Numbered from the stretch's first letter, positions 41,574 through 51,055 are shown. The stretch: DNA of 64,000 nucleotides from Thermoplasmataceae archaeon (GCA_038729425.1 JAVYSB010000002.1:1-64000), one strand, 5' to 3'. Notes: generated from the sequence alone by a model not told the origin. Numbers and translations: made by a program.

Positions 41574-43046
41574 CTAAATCTGATAATTCTGGTAGTTAGG
41601 CGGTTCTGTGAGGACCCTTATGTCATGTGGATGGCTTTCTCTCAGTCCGCTTGATGTGATTTTTATAAAGCGGGAGTTTTTCCTGAGATCGTCAATATCC
41701 TTCGCTCCAGAGTAACCCATCCCGGATTTTAATCCACCCACAAGCTGGAAAAGAACTTCATGCACTTTCCCTCTGTACGGAACGGCACCCTCGACGCCTT
41801 CGGCAACGAACTTGTTCTGGCCCAGCTTTCCGTATCTGTCAGATGCCCCTTTCTGTATAGCCCCTATGGAACCCATGCCCCTGTAAGATTTGTATTTCCT
41901 TCCATTGATTATCATTTCTGCTCCCGGGCTTTCATCGGTTCCAGCGAAAAGCGATCCGATCATGACTGAATTTGCCCCAGAGGCAAAGGCCTTGACTATG
42001 TCTCCTGAGTATCTGATTCCACCGTCGGAGATTACTGGCACTCCATGCTTTTCAGCCACATCAGCTACTTCCGATACTGCAGTCAACTGGGGAACTCCGA
42101 TTCCAGCTATTATCCTGGTTGTACAAATTGATCCAGGCCCAATCCCGACCCTGAGACCATCCACATTTAGGGAAATCAGGTCTTCTGCTGCTGTTCCCGT
42201 TGCTATATTTCCCGCAACCAGATCAACGTCGATGCTCTTTCTCATCTTCTTTACACTTTCAAGTACATTTTGATTGTGGGCGTGAGCAGTATCCACGACG
42301 ATCATGTCCACGCCCTCCTTCTCAAGGTTTATCGCACGGTCAATATCAAATGGCCCCACAGACGCAGCAACCATCAGTTTTCCCTCTTCGTCTCTTGTCG
42401 CATCCGGGAATCTCTCTCGTGTGAAAATGTCTTTTGCGGTTATAAGGCCAACAAGCCTTCCCTTGGCGTCTATGAGAGGAAGCTTCTCGATGCGGTTCTT
42501 GAAAAGGATCTCAGTGGCTTCCTTGATTGAAATGTTGTCATGGGCGGAGATAACCTTGCTCACCATGATATCTGACACACTCTTCTTACTCGAATCGGCG
42601 AACTCAATATCCCTCTTGGTCACAATTCCAACCAGTTTTTCTCCACTGACTACGGGAAGGCCCCCGATGTGTTTATTCCTCATTATGCTCCTTACGACCT
42701 CAAGAGGCGTATCAGGATCGACTGTGTGGACGTCCCTGATAATAATAGATTCTTCCCGCTTAACCTGCCTTACCAGTAGAATCTGTTCGTTTGTTGACAT
42801 GTTCCTGTGGATCACGCCGATACCGCCGTATCTTGCCATTGCAATAGCCATCTCAGCCTCCGTTACGGTATCCATTGGAGAACTTAATATCGGGACTTTG
42901 AGCTTTATGTTTCTGGTCAGTTGAGATGATACATCAACATCCCTGGGTTCAACAAAAGCTTTGGATGGTATCAGCAAAACGTCGTCGAAAGTGAAACCTT
43001 CTTTCACCTTCTGGAACTTTTCCTCAAACATGTTACCGTTAGGCAA
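41574..43046 (-). CDS. guaB: Inosine-5'-monophosphate dehydrogenase
   Basis: The 490-aa enzyme oxidises IMP to XMP, the first step to GMP. The (beta/alpha)8 barrel starts FTFDDVLLIPSKA. Two CBS motifs (about 95-215) are inserted, the active-site Cys loop is GPGSICTTRIIAG (about 305-317), and the phosphate/flap region is GMGSIGAIQKG and KFVAEGVEGAVPYRG. Complete and typical. It is read in the same direction as mqnA but with a 26-bp gap and no functional link. Confidence 0.96.
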   Translation of the reverse strand: MPNGNMFEEKFQKVKEGFTFDDVLLIPSKAFVEPRDVDVSSQLTRNIKLKVPILSSPMDTVTEAEMAIAMARYGGIGVIHRNMSTNEQILLVRQVKREESIIIRDVHTVDPDTPLEVVRSIMRNKHIGGLPVVSGEKLVGIVTKRDIEFADSSKKSVSDIMVSKVISAHDNISIKEATEILFKNRIEKLPLIDAKGRLVGLITAKDIFTRERFPDATRDEEGKLMVAASVGPFDIDRAINLEKEGVDMIVVDTAHAHNQNVLESVKKMRKSIDVDLVAGNIATGTAAEDLISLNVDGLRVGIGPGSICTTRIIAGIGVPQLTAVSEVADVAEKHGVPVISDGGIRYSGDIVKAFASGANSVMIGSLFAGTDESPGAEMIINGRKYKSYRGMGSIGAIQKGASDRYGKLGQNKFVAEGVEGAVPYRGKVHEVLFQLVGGLKSGMGYSGAKDIDDLRKNSRFIKITSSGLRESHPHDIRVLTEPPNYQNYQI

Positions 43047-43072
43047 AAGTGATAAATAAAAGTGACGTAAAA

Positions 43073-43810
43073 TCAGCTTTTACCTAAAACGTTCCTGCTC
43101 ACGTAATCTATGGTGTCCCTCACAGATCTGTTGAAATCATATCTTATATACCGGTAATAAGCTTCTACAATACCAGTGGATACGCCAAGAGCCTCTACGG
43201 TTTCTGATACGGAAACTTTCCGGGATTCCGGTGCCCTCCTGACACTGTCCTGCAGGACTTCAAAGTCTTCCGCCGGAAAATCACGATCCTTCCTGTATAC
43301 AGACACCGCATAAACCGGCGGCTTTGAATACAGCCTTGAGAACTCATATCCTACGTCGAGAAGTATCCGGTCTGTTCCTGAAAACACCCTAATGGCTTCG
43401 TCACCTATGATAAGCGCGTGATCCGCCTCGGAAAGAAGATCAGCGGCCGTGGTCTTTGATGACGCCATTTGGCTGTATGAAAACCCGAGTTTTTCAAGAA
43501 CCCGCTCAAGATAAAATTCTGTTGTCCTCGTGTGGGATGTGACAGCGATCTTCATGCCATTGTAAAGACCACCACCATTGGATATCAGAAGAGTTGAAAG
43601 TGTGTTCGAAAGTGAATGAATATTCGCGGTTTCCATAATTCCAAGTTCACGGTTGTTTTCGAGATATGAAACAAGTGATACCATTCCGCAATCCAATCTT
43701 CCATCCAGCACCTGTGAAAGAATGGCTTTGGGATGATCTCTAATGAAACTGCCGCTCTTAAGGGATCTGGCGAGAGGGTCAGAATGTCTGAAATTGATGA
43801 GTCCTATCAT
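43073..43810 (-). CDS. mqnA: Chorismate dehydratase of the futalosine menaquinone pathway
   Basis: The 245-aa enzyme dehydrates chorismate to 3-enolpyruvylbenzoate, the first step of the futalosine route. It is a periplasmic-binding-protein-like fold without signal peptide. MIGLINFRHSDPLARSL is the strand-1 pattern, LDCGMVSLVSYLEN (about 57-70) and LLSEADHALIIGDEAIR (about 124-140) are family motifs, and the SSKTTAADLL pattern fits. It follows mqnE by 25 bases on the same strand. With mqnC across the divergent promoter it forms a menaquinone cluster, whose quinol would serve the cyd oxidase. Confidence 0.9.
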   Translation of the reverse strand: MIGLINFRHSDPLARSLKSGSFIRDHPKAILSQVLDGRLDCGMVSLVSYLENNRELGIMETANIHSLSNTLSTLLISNGGGLYNGMKIAVTSHTRTTEFYLERVLEKLGFSYSQMASSKTTAADLLSEADHALIIGDEAIRVFSGTDRILLDVGYEFSRLYSKPPVYAVSVYRKDRDFPAEDFEVLQDSVRRAPESRKVSVSETVEALGVSTGIVEAYYRYIRYDFNRSVRDTIDYVSRNVLGKS

Positions 43811-43835
43811 CTTGATTTATCACCGTTCCGCAGTA

Positions 43836-44951
43836 TCAGGAATATCTCATGATGTTGTAGAACGTATCTCTCTGTGCCGGAATTTTGCCTGCCTCCCTGA
43901 TGAGATGATCGAGTTCCTCTGACGTAGTAACCTCACGGCGGTCAGTTGCGCCGAATATCTTCTCACTGTACGCGGTGCCAACAAGATCGCTGCCGCCGCC
44001 GTTAAGCGCGACCTGGGCCAGCTCTTTCCCTATGGAGACCCAATAAACGCTAATATTCCTGATGTAAGCGCCAGCGATTATGCGAGCCATTGCAATAACC
44101 TTGAGATCTAGCTCCCCGGATGCAGGCATCTTCACCTTACCCATCTTCTGCAGGGGCGTATTGTCCGGGCTGAATTTTAGGGGAACAATTGAGAGAAATC
44201 CTGGCTGGGAAATCTGGCTGTCACGCAATTTCACGAGGTGGTCAATGATGTTGCCAAATGTTTCCACATGGCCATATGTGATGGTCGAGTTACCCATGAT
44301 GCCCATGCTATGAATGATCTGGGCATCCTCGAGCCATTTCTCTCCGGATATCTTCTCCTTCGTGGTTACAACCTTCCTCACTTCAGGATCAAATATCTCC
44401 GCTCCACCTCCAGTGTGAGCGTCCATTCCAGCTTCATGTAACCTTGAGACAAGTTCCCTGATGGAAAGCCCGTGGATCCTCGCTATGTAGTCGATCTCCG
44501 GTATGGTCAGGGCTTTTAATGTGATTTCCGGCATCTCATGCTTGACCGTTCTGAAAATACCTTCGTAATATTCAACGGGAAGGTATGGATTGAATCCCCC
44601 GACAATGTGGATCTCAGTGGCACCTATGCCCTTGGCTTTCTGCATTTCTTTTCTGACATCCTCGAGGCTCAGTTCATAACCTCTGTCTGTTTTCCCCCTG
44701 AGCTTCGCTGGGACATAGAAAGCACAGATTGGGCATGATGCGGCGCAATAGTTTGAATAATTGATATTGTAGGAAATGGCGTAAGAGACAACATCCCCCA
44801 CCTGCGCAGTAGTTAACGAATTGGCAAGCGTCATCAGGTCATATAGGGAAAGGTCTTCCATCAGGCGCCCGCATTCCTTTGGTGAAATGAGTGGATCGTT
44901 TCTGAGTGTTTCTTCCCAGTACCTGTAGCGATATGCCTGGACCGTTTCCAT
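43836..44951 (-). CDS. mqnE: Aminodeoxyfutalosine synthase (radical SAM)
   Basis: A 371-aa radical SAM enzyme joining 3-enolpyruvylbenzoate derivatives and SAM. The 4Fe-4S motif is C-x3-C-x2-C at Cys69, 73 and 76 in NYCAASCPICAF. MqnE rather than MqnC is indicated by EIHIVGGFNP (VHIVGG pattern), ITYGHVET and the C-terminal SVYWVSIGKELAQVALNGGG. Upstream of mqnA on the same strand; ATG at 44951. The start is separated from mqnC by a 139-bp divergent promoter region. Confidence 0.9.
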   Translation of the reverse strand: METVQAYRYRYWEETLRNDPLISPKECGRLMEDLSLYDLMTLANSLTTAQVGDVVSYAISYNINYSNYCAASCPICAFYVPAKLRGKTDRGYELSLEDVRKEMQKAKGIGATEIHIVGGFNPYLPVEYYEGIFRTVKHEMPEITLKALTIPEIDYIARIHGLSIRELVSRLHEAGMDAHTGGGAEIFDPEVRKVVTTKEKISGEKWLEDAQIIHSMGIMGNSTITYGHVETFGNIIDHLVKLRDSQISQPGFLSIVPLKFSPDNTPLQKMGKVKMPASGELDLKVIAMARIIAGAYIRNISVYWVSIGKELAQVALNGGGSDLVGTAYSEKIFGATDRREVTTSEELDHLIREAGKIPAQRDTFYNIMRYS

Positions 44952-45090
44952 GTCTCCAAAATTGGCTATTAAGTATTAACTGTTTCCATTTCCTCCCACT
45001 TTGCTGGAAGTTTCCGGCGTGTATATTATGAAGATTAGGGGCTGTCTCAACTAAGAAATTGTTAATAGCGCGTTTAAACTGAAGGATCAT

Positions 45091-46197
45091 ATGATATCTT
45101 CCCCACAGACGCTGAATCAAATAGCGGAGAAAGTCAAAAACGGTGAAGATCTGGACCGTGAAGACATAATCTTCATGTACGACGAAGCGGACCTCAACAT
45201 GCTCGGGAAGCTGGCCAGATCCATAACTGATGGAATAAGCGGCAGGAAAGTTTCCTTTGTTTCCAACATGATACTGAATTATACTAACATATGCAACGTG
45301 AGGTGCAATTTCTGTGCATTCTACAGGACCGGAAAGGAAAGTGATTCATACATCCTTACAAAGGAGCAGGTGATTGAAAGGATCAGGCCCCTATACGAAG
45401 ACGTCGGCATTACGCAACTCCTGATCCAGGGAGGGGTTAATCCCGATCTAGATCTTGATTACTACACGAAAATGTTCGACCTGATTCACCGAACCTATCC
45501 AAGGCTGGGCATACACGGGCTTTCGACCTCGGAGATAGCGTTTATCTCTAGGAAGTCAAAGATGAGTGTCAGCGATCTCCTAAAAGTGCTTGTCAAGAGC
45601 GGCATGGAAAGCATCCCGGGAGCCGGGGCAGAAATTTTCTCGGACGAAGTCCGCAAGGTTCTCGGCAGGCCACTTGGCAGCGGCAACCAGTGGCTTTCCA
45701 TAATGGAAGAAGCACACAAGTTAGGCATCAGGACCTCCTCAACCATGATGTTCGGGCATGTGGAGGAGAGCAGGCACAAGGCGGATCACCTTCTTTCCAT
45801 ACTGGCATTGCAGAAGAAATATCATGGGTTCCTCTCCTTTACCCCCTGGAATTTCGAGCCGGGAAACACGAAACTCCAGGAAACTGCTGGCATAAGGTAC
45901 AGGGTCGGAGGAATGGACGTCCTGCGTAACATCGCTATAGCGAGGATAGTCTTCAACAGAGACCTTCCTGTTATACAGAGCTCCTGGCTCACGAATGGGA
46001 TTCAGATGGGACAGATGGCTATTCTGTTCGGTGCAAACGACTGGGGAGGAACAATATACGATGAAAAGGTTATACCGGCAACTGGAAAGCCTGTGGGAAA
46101 CCTAAGGAAGGACATAATTATTAACAGCATAAAACAGATAGGCATGATACCGGTAGAGCGAGACAATATGTACCGCAACATTGCTGCCGGCGACTGA
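45091..46197 (+). CDS. mqnC: Cyclic dehypoxanthinylfutalosine synthase (radical SAM)
   Basis: The 368-aa radical SAM enzyme cyclises dehypoxanthine futalosine later in the pathway. The cluster motif is ICNVRCNFCAF (Cys68, 72, 75). MqnC is indicated by TQLLIQGGVNPDLDLDYY, MMFGHVEE and the later VIQSSWLTNGIQMGQMAILFGANDWGGT. Divergent from mqnE-mqnA, so one 139-bp region may control both directions. The hydrolase step (MqnB/MqnX) and MqnD are not in this window. It ends six bases before truD. Confidence 0.9.
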   Translation: MISSPQTLNQIAEKVKNGEDLDREDIIFMYDEADLNMLGKLARSITDGISGRKVSFVSNMILNYTNICNVRCNFCAFYRTGKESDSYILTKEQVIERIRPLYEDVGITQLLIQGGVNPDLDLDYYTKMFDLIHRTYPRLGIHGLSTSEIAFISRKSKMSVSDLLKVLVKSGMESIPGAGAEIFSDEVRKVLGRPLGSGNQWLSIMEEAHKLGIRTSSTMMFGHVEESRHKADHLLSILALQKKYHGFLSFTPWNFEPGNTKLQETAGIRYRVGGMDVLRNIAIARIVFNRDLPVIQSSWLTNGIQMGQMAILFGANDWGGTIYDEKVIPATGKPVGNLRKDIIINSIKQIGMIPVERDNMYRNIAAGD

Positions 46198-46203
46198 AAT
46201 TAG

Positions 46204-47439
46204 ATGGATGAGAAGTATGGCGTAGAAGGCTTTGTCTCAGACCTGCCATGCATAGATGGCCGAATTAAGGATTCACCTGAAGATTTCATAGTAGAAGAAA
46301 TACCGGTTGAAATGCAGAGGGCGGACCCAGGGAAATTCCTGATACTCAAAGTAAGGCTTCGCGAGTGGGATACGAATCGGTTTCTTATAGAGCTGTCAAG
46401 GCAGCTGGGCGTAAGCCGCAAGAGGATAACTTACGCAGGAACAAAGGACAAATTTGCCGTTACAACACAGTATTTCTGCATAAATACTGAGAGCAAAGCA
46501 GAAACATTCAAGGCAGCCGATGCTGAGATACTGGACTCTTTCAGGTCTGATCACATGATCAGGCTCGGAGACCTGAGAGGCAACAGATTCACGATAAGGA
46601 TATCGGGAGAAAACGAACCAAGCGATCTTTCAGACGCCATAATGCCAGTTTACGAACAGGTGAATGCTAGGGGAGGTTTTCCCAACTTTTTCGGGCCACA
46701 GAGGTTTGGATCAATAAGATCAAATACCCATACCATAGGAAAGCTGCTCGTGAAAGGCGAATACGAATCCGCGGTCCGAAGGTACATTTACGACCCGGAT
46801 TATGATACAGATGATTTTCGCGTCCAGTTCAACATTCACAACGATCCTGTGCAGGCGTTGAAGGAGTTCCCGTTGCATCTCCATTACGAACGTTCTCTTC
46901 TGGGGTACATGGCAGAACATGGTGGTGCAGAAGGCGCATTTTCAAATCTCCCCAAGAATCTGTCTATCATGTTTGTTCATGCCTATCAGTCGTATCTGTT
47001 CAATCGCATGCTTTCCATGAGGCTGGGGATGTTGGGTAATCTTGCCACAGCCGTTGAGGGGGATTTTGTGTTGCCTGTAGACCGCCTTTTCAATCCTGCG
47101 GGAGACCCGGTAAAGGTCACTCGCTTTAACATCGATAAATTGAATTCAATGGCAGTCCAAGGGAGAGTGAGGCCTCTCATGCAGCTTTTCGGCTACCATA
47201 GCGAGTTTACAGGGGGCGAGACTGGGGAGATTGAGCATAAAGTTCTGGAGCTGGAGGGGGTTGACCCGAGCGAATTCTTCATAAAGGGGCACCCTGAACT
47301 CTCCTCCACAGGGTCCAAGCGCGTAACGTCATTCATGCCTGCCGATTTCTCTATTTCCTCTGGCAGAACCCTGACTTTCTCACTGGGAAGGGGAATATAT
47401 GCCACTTCCCTCACTAGGGAAATATTGAAAAAATTCTAG
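46204..47439 (+). CDS. truD: tRNA pseudouridine(13) synthase TruD
   Basis: The 411-aa enzyme converts U13 in the tRNA D-loop to pseudouridine. Catalytic Asp is in TYAGTKDKFAVTTQYF (about 78-93); further motifs are NRFTIRI (about 128-134), NFFGPQRFGSIRSNTHTIGK (about 160-179) and the C-terminal FSISSGRTLTFSL. Length is as in archaeal TruD, with the inserted TRUD domain in the middle. Its stop codon overlaps the end of the convergent TBP gene by a few bases. Start ATG at 46204. Confidence 0.95.
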   Translation: MDEKYGVEGFVSDLPCIDGRIKDSPEDFIVEEIPVEMQRADPGKFLILKVRLREWDTNRFLIELSRQLGVSRKRITYAGTKDKFAVTTQYFCINTESKAETFKAADAEILDSFRSDHMIRLGDLRGNRFTIRISGENEPSDLSDAIMPVYEQVNARGGFPNFFGPQRFGSIRSNTHTIGKLLVKGEYESAVRRYIYDPDYDTDDFRVQFNIHNDPVQALKEFPLHLHYERSLLGYMAEHGGAEGAFSNLPKNLSIMFVHAYQSYLFNRMLSMRLGMLGNLATAVEGDFVLPVDRLFNPAGDPVKVTRFNIDKLNSMAVQGRVRPLMQLFGYHSEFTGGETGEIEHKVLELEGVDPSEFFIKGHPELSSTGSKRVTSFMPADFSISSGRTLTFSLGRGIYATSLTREILKKF

Positions 47440-47990
47440 ATTAATCCAACCTTTTGCAGTTCCTTCTTTACCTTGATGACTGCCTGCTCAATCTCACTCT
47501 CTTCCTTTGCGCCTGTGCAGACAACCTTTCCGGAACCGAAGAGAAGGAGGACGACCTTTGGCTCCTCAACTCTGTACACAAGGCCAGGGAACTGCTCAGG
47601 TTCATATTCGACGTTTTCAAGCCCGAGGGACATTGCTATATCCGTCAGGTTAAGGTCTGCCTCGAGATCGTAAACTGCCACTATATTTTGCACGACTATC
47701 TCAGGATCATCATATACCTCAATGCCAGCTTTCTTGAGCCTCTGTATTATTGTGTGGATAGTCAGTTGAACATTGGCCAGATTCTTTGCGCCCGTGCAGT
47801 TTACTTTCCCGCTTCTAAATATGAGAACCGCTGTCTTTGGTTCCTGTAGTCTGTAAATTAATCCTGGAAACTGTTCTGGTTCGTACTCAGATCCGTCAAG
47901 TGCAAGCGCAATCCTGCTGAGGTCAAGATGCTCCGCCAGAGAAGTTGATGCGACAATATTTTCAATTGTAATCTTTTCTCTCTCACTCAT
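47436..47990 (-). CDS. tbp: TATA-box-binding protein TBP
   Basis: The 184-aa general transcription factor binds TATA boxes and with TFB recruits RNA polymerase. It is made of two repeats: IENIVASTSLAEHLDLSRIALAL...EYEPEQFPGLIYRL (about 7-52) and VQNIVAVYDLEADLNLTDIAMSL...EYEPEQFPGLVYRVEEPK (about 97-146). Each ends in a strand with LIFRSGKVNCTGAK or LLFGSGKVVCTGAK. The ATG at 47990 is preferred, since the longer frame to 48038 adds 16 residues that lack family match and cover the AT-rich promoter. Confidence 0.97.
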   Translation of the reverse strand: MSEREKITIENIVASTSLAEHLDLSRIALALDGSEYEPEQFPGLIYRLQEPKTAVLIFRSGKVNCTGAKNLANVQLTIHTIIQRLKKAGIEVYDDPEIVVQNIVAVYDLEADLNLTDIAMSLGLENVEYEPEQFPGLVYRVEEPKVVLLLFGSGKVVCTGAKEESEIEQAVIKVKKELQKVGLI

Positions 47991-48086
47991 AAAATCACTA
48001 CCGAGCTTATTTAAAGTATATATATAAAGGTGTTTCACCCTGATTTGTTTTATCCTGGAATTCAGTTATACAGAAATCCAGCGCAA

Positions 48087-48398
48087 TTACATATTCAGGG
48101 CTTCCCTGGCTTCATCAGACATCATGCTTGGGTTCCATACCGGTTCCCAGACAAGTTCAACATCTGCCGCCTCAACTCCCTCTATGTTTTCGACAACTCT
48201 CTGTGCTTCTGCCAGGATCCATGGAGTAACAGGGCAGGTGGGTGCAGTCATGGTCATTTTTATGTAGACACGATCACCGTTTACTTGAACATCGTAGACA
48301 AGTCCGAGATTAACTATATCCATACCTATCTCAGGATCAGATACCACCTTGAGCTCCTGCAGTATCTCTTCCTTTGTTACCATATTTTTCTCACTCAC
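48087..48398 (-). CDS. MIP18/SufT-type iron-sulfur assembly protein (DUF59)
   Basis: The 103-aa protein belongs to the DUF59/MIP18/PaaD family involved in maturation of Fe-S proteins. It shows LKVVSDPEIGMDIVNLGLVYDVQV (about 16-39) and the conserved Cys in TAPTCPVTPW (about 51-60), with IEGVEAADVELVWEPVW near the end. A single gene on the minus strand, just downstream (in reading direction) of the CoaD fusion gene with a 33-bp gap. Fe-S clients in the window are MqnC, MqnE and the uracil-DNA glycosylase. Confidence 0.88.
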   Translation of the reverse strand: MSEKNMVTKEEILQELKVVSDPEIGMDIVNLGLVYDVQVNGDRVYIKMTMTAPTCPVTPWILAEAQRVVENIEGVEAADVELVWEPVWNPSMMSDEAREALNM

Positions 48399-48431
48399 CG
48401 ATTAATAAATTTCCCGTACTTAACCATTATC

Positions 48432-49418
48432 TCACAGTCGAGAAAATAATTCAGGGTAATAGTCCGGGGAGAATCTCGGTACAAAAGCATTTCTCACACT
48501 CTCTCTGATAAGCTCTTTCCTAGTCAGCCTGTCTGCGGATATCTTTCCCACAATACCTCCGGCTTTTCCAATGTCTGGCGTTACGTAAAGTCTGGAAAAA
48601 GCTCCGGATTCTGTCTCTCCGCGTTTGACCAGATCAACCACGTTGTCAGGAACCTGGAAACCGCTGCTTGATCCAACAGTGATTCGGCTGAATCTGTCAA
48701 CTACCGCACACATGTGCACGTCGATGTAGGTCGAGTTTATCCTGTCATATAGAAGACCGGATTCAATACCAATGGAGTAATCAAAATCGTATAATCCATC
48801 TATTGCGCGCTTAGTCGCCATTCTTGCAGTATCATCACCAAAGGGCTGTTGCGTCGGCAATGTATATTCCGTGTATTTTCTGACAGTGACTTTACCCATA
48901 AAGGAGGAAAGGTAATCCCTCACAGTATCTGCTTTTAGATCGTTTTCAGTGGTCACCGATATCCTGACGGGGGAAATTCTATGGCCTCCAGTATTAATCT
49001 CCCCTGCATGAATTCGCGAAGAACTGATTGGAAAAAGATCATCGGCGAGAACATAGGGGACCACAATTATCCTCATTGGCAATAGACCGTTTCTCTTTCT
49101 TCGGGTATTTATATCAATCGCGGATCTCTCTGTCTCTTTCGACACTACGATACAATCGTATTCCTTAACTGTATCCGCGTTGCCTCTCCTCGAATCTAGC
49201 GGCAGAATCTCGTAGTTGTCTGTCATTTTTTTCATAAAGGCATCAAGGATAGCCATGCGTCTTGTAAACGAAGGTGTTTTGTACTCCTTATTTCCGGCAG
49301 TGTATTTATCCGTGGTGAGACCGATAATGACCTTTTCCCCAGTCCCTATAGCAGTTTTAAGAAGAAGCTTATGACCTTTATGCATCCTGCTGAATGTACC
49401 ACCGACAAGCGTTACCAT
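48432..49418 (-). CDS. Fusion of phosphopantetheine adenylyltransferase and DUF84/XTP-ITP phosphatase-like domain
   Basis: A 328-aa two-domain protein. The N-terminal half (about 1-155) is an archaeal CoaD-type nucleotidyltransferase: GGTFSRMHKGHK with the H-x-G-H motif (His13, His16), GLTTDKY, and ISSSRIHAGEI as the second nucleotide motif. It would make dephospho-CoA. The C-terminal half (about 163-328) starts SVTTENDLKADTVRDYLSSF and contains QPFGDDTARMATKRA and YSIGIESGLL. This is the DUF84 family (YjjX-like phosphatase for non-canonical purine triphosphates). Both halves keep their motifs. The meaning of the fusion is unknown. Confidence 0.85.
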   Translation of the reverse strand: MVTLVGGTFSRMHKGHKLLLKTAIGTGEKVIIGLTTDKYTAGNKEYKTPSFTRRMAILDAFMKKMTDNYEILPLDSRRGNADTVKEYDCIVVSKETERSAIDINTRRKRNGLLPMRIIVVPYVLADDLFPISSSRIHAGEINTGGHRISPVRISVTTENDLKADTVRDYLSSFMGKVTVRKYTEYTLPTQQPFGDDTARMATKRAIDGLYDFDYSIGIESGLLYDRINSTYIDVHMCAVVDRFSRITVGSSSGFQVPDNVVDLVKRGETESGAFSRLYVTPDIGKAGGIVGKISADRLTRKELIRESVRNAFVPRFSPDYYPELFSRL

Positions 49419-49617
49419 TCAGCACATAATCGGATGTTTGACATTAATCCTTCGCAAAGGAAAAGCTCTGGCGTATCCACGTCATCTCATTCTTAAGCCA
49501 TCTCCCACATTGACCGAGAAATCGGATCGATGGTCAGCGCGACGCGGAAATTTTTCGCTCTCTGAAACATGGATCGAAAGATTAAATTAATACCGCTCAT
49601 TTTTAGTTGCGTAAAAA

Positions 49618-49839
49618 ATGAGTCTCAGAAGCCAGATGAAAGTGAATAGGAGAATGATTTCAGCATTCCTGACCGGACAGGCGCATGATCTTTACGGTCT
49701 AGTTGGTATCGCACTGTTCGCCATGGTAATATTCTTCTTAACATATGGAAATATTGCGATAAGTGTTCTTTCTATATTGATAGTCGGATTCTCATTTGGA
49801 ATACTCGTGGACCTTTGGGCCCACGGGTTCACGCATTAG
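49618..49839 (+). CDS. Small two-helix membrane protein
   Basis: The 73-aa protein has a basic N-terminus (SLRSQMKVNRRM) and two hydrophobic helices (about 28-45 and 49-67). It ends in a short polar tail with His residues (WAHGFTH). It is not recognised. A TATA-like TTAAATTAATACC lies about 35 bases upstream. Convergent with the aminotransferase gene, whose stop is one base away. Small membrane proteins of this size are common in the window (5557-5730, 60766-60945), but these three do not share sequence. Confidence 0.55.
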   Translation: MSLRSQMKVNRRMISAFLTGQAHDLYGLVGIALFAMVIFFLTYGNIAISVLSILIVGFSFGILVDLWAHGFTH

Positions 49840-49840
49840 G

Positions 49841-51055
49841 TTATTTTGCTTCTACGAGGCTTTCTTCTTCACGTATTACTCTGGCCAGCCTTTCTATTGC
49901 AACCCTTATCTGTTCATCCTCAGGATATGTGAAGTTCAGCCTCATGTTGTTTTTCTTCTCTCCCTTGGGGTAGAATCCTGAGCCACTCACGTATGCAACG
50001 TTGTTCTTTATTGCTTTCGCTACCATGGCCGTTGTATCTATGTTCTCGCTTACCGTAGCCCACACAAACATTCCACCATCCGGTTTGGACCAGGTTGATC
50101 CCTCCGGAAAGTATTCGTCAAGCGCCTTGAGCATAACGTCAAGTTTTCGCCTGTAAAGTTTCACAGTCTTTGGTACCTGCTTAAATATTATCCCACGTTT
50201 TACGTACTCGTATGCAATGTACTGCGAGAAAGTGCTTGTGGAAAGATCAAGGGCCTGCTTCAGGAGGTTCAATTTTTCGTATATCTCGATAGGTGAGATC
50301 GTGTATCCAAGCCTGAGCCCAGGGCACATAACCTTGGAGAACGTGCCGAGGTAGGTCACATTTCCGTCTTTGTCCAGGCTTTTGACGCTAGGAATTTTCT
50401 CACCCCTGTATCTTAGTTCGCCATAAGGGTTATCTTCTATTATGGGGATGCCGTATTCATTGGAAATCTCGATCAGTCTCTTTCTCCTGTCCAGGGACAT
50501 CGTGTACCCGGCAGGGTTCTGGAAGTTCGGGATCGTGTAGATGAATTTTGGTCTGATTCCTTTGGCTTTGAGGCTCTTGACTTCCTTTTCCAGAATATCT
50601 ATCCTCATCCCGTTTTCATCCATAGGTATCCCATGCATGTCCACACCGTTTGCGTTAAATGCAGATATCGCCCCGACGTAGGTAGGGGCCTCAGTTATAG
50701 CGACCTCTCCAGGCGTAACAAGCACCTTTCCAAGGGCATACAGAGCCTGCTGTGATCCTGAAGTTACAATGATACCTTTCTCATCCGAATCGATGTTCTC
50801 GGTGGTCTTTACCAGTTTTTTTATCTCCGTCCTCAGTTCATTCAGGCCGCCGGTATTTCCATACTGCAGGGCGTATTTCCCGAAGTTCTTCAAAACATCA
50901 TCAGTGATTTCTTGTATTTCAGCAATTGGAAACGTTTCGGGGTTTGGCATTCCTCCGCCCAGTGAAATAAGATCAGGCGATGACGCGTACTTCAAAAGTT
51001 CTCTTATCTCTGAGGGTTTCATGTATTTGACAATCTCAGAAAATCTGAAATCCAT
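49841..51055 (-). CDS. Class I/II PLP aminotransferase (2-aminoadipate/aromatic type)
   Basis: The 404-aa aminotransferase of fold type I belongs to the LysN/aromatic aminotransferase group. It shows LISLGGGMPNPETFP (about 30-44), GSQQALYALGKVLVTPGE (about 97-114), YTIPNFQNPAGYTMSLDRR and the Schiff-base Lys in TFSKVMCPGLRLGYTI (about 233-248). The likely donor/acceptor pair involves glutamate, but the exact substrate (2-aminoadipate, aromatic or branched-chain amino acids) is not decided by sequence. The start MDFRFSE at 51055 is preferred to an upstream hydrophobic extension that overlaps the promoter. Confidence 0.9.
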   Translation of the reverse strand: MDFRFSEIVKYMKPSEIRELLKYASSPDLISLGGGMPNPETFPIAEIQEITDDVLKNFGKYALQYGNTGGLNELRTEIKKLVKTTENIDSDEKGIIVTSGSQQALYALGKVLVTPGEVAITEAPTYVGAISAFNANGVDMHGIPMDENGMRIDILEKEVKSLKAKGIRPKFIYTIPNFQNPAGYTMSLDRRKRLIEISNEYGIPIIEDNPYGELRYRGEKIPSVKSLDKDGNVTYLGTFSKVMCPGLRLGYTISPIEIYEKLNLLKQALDLSTSTFSQYIAYEYVKRGIIFKQVPKTVKLYRRKLDVMLKALDEYFPEGSTWSKPDGGMFVWATVSENIDTTAMVAKAIKNNVAYVSGSGFYPKGEKKNNMRLNFTYPEDEQIRVAIERLARVIREEESLVEAK

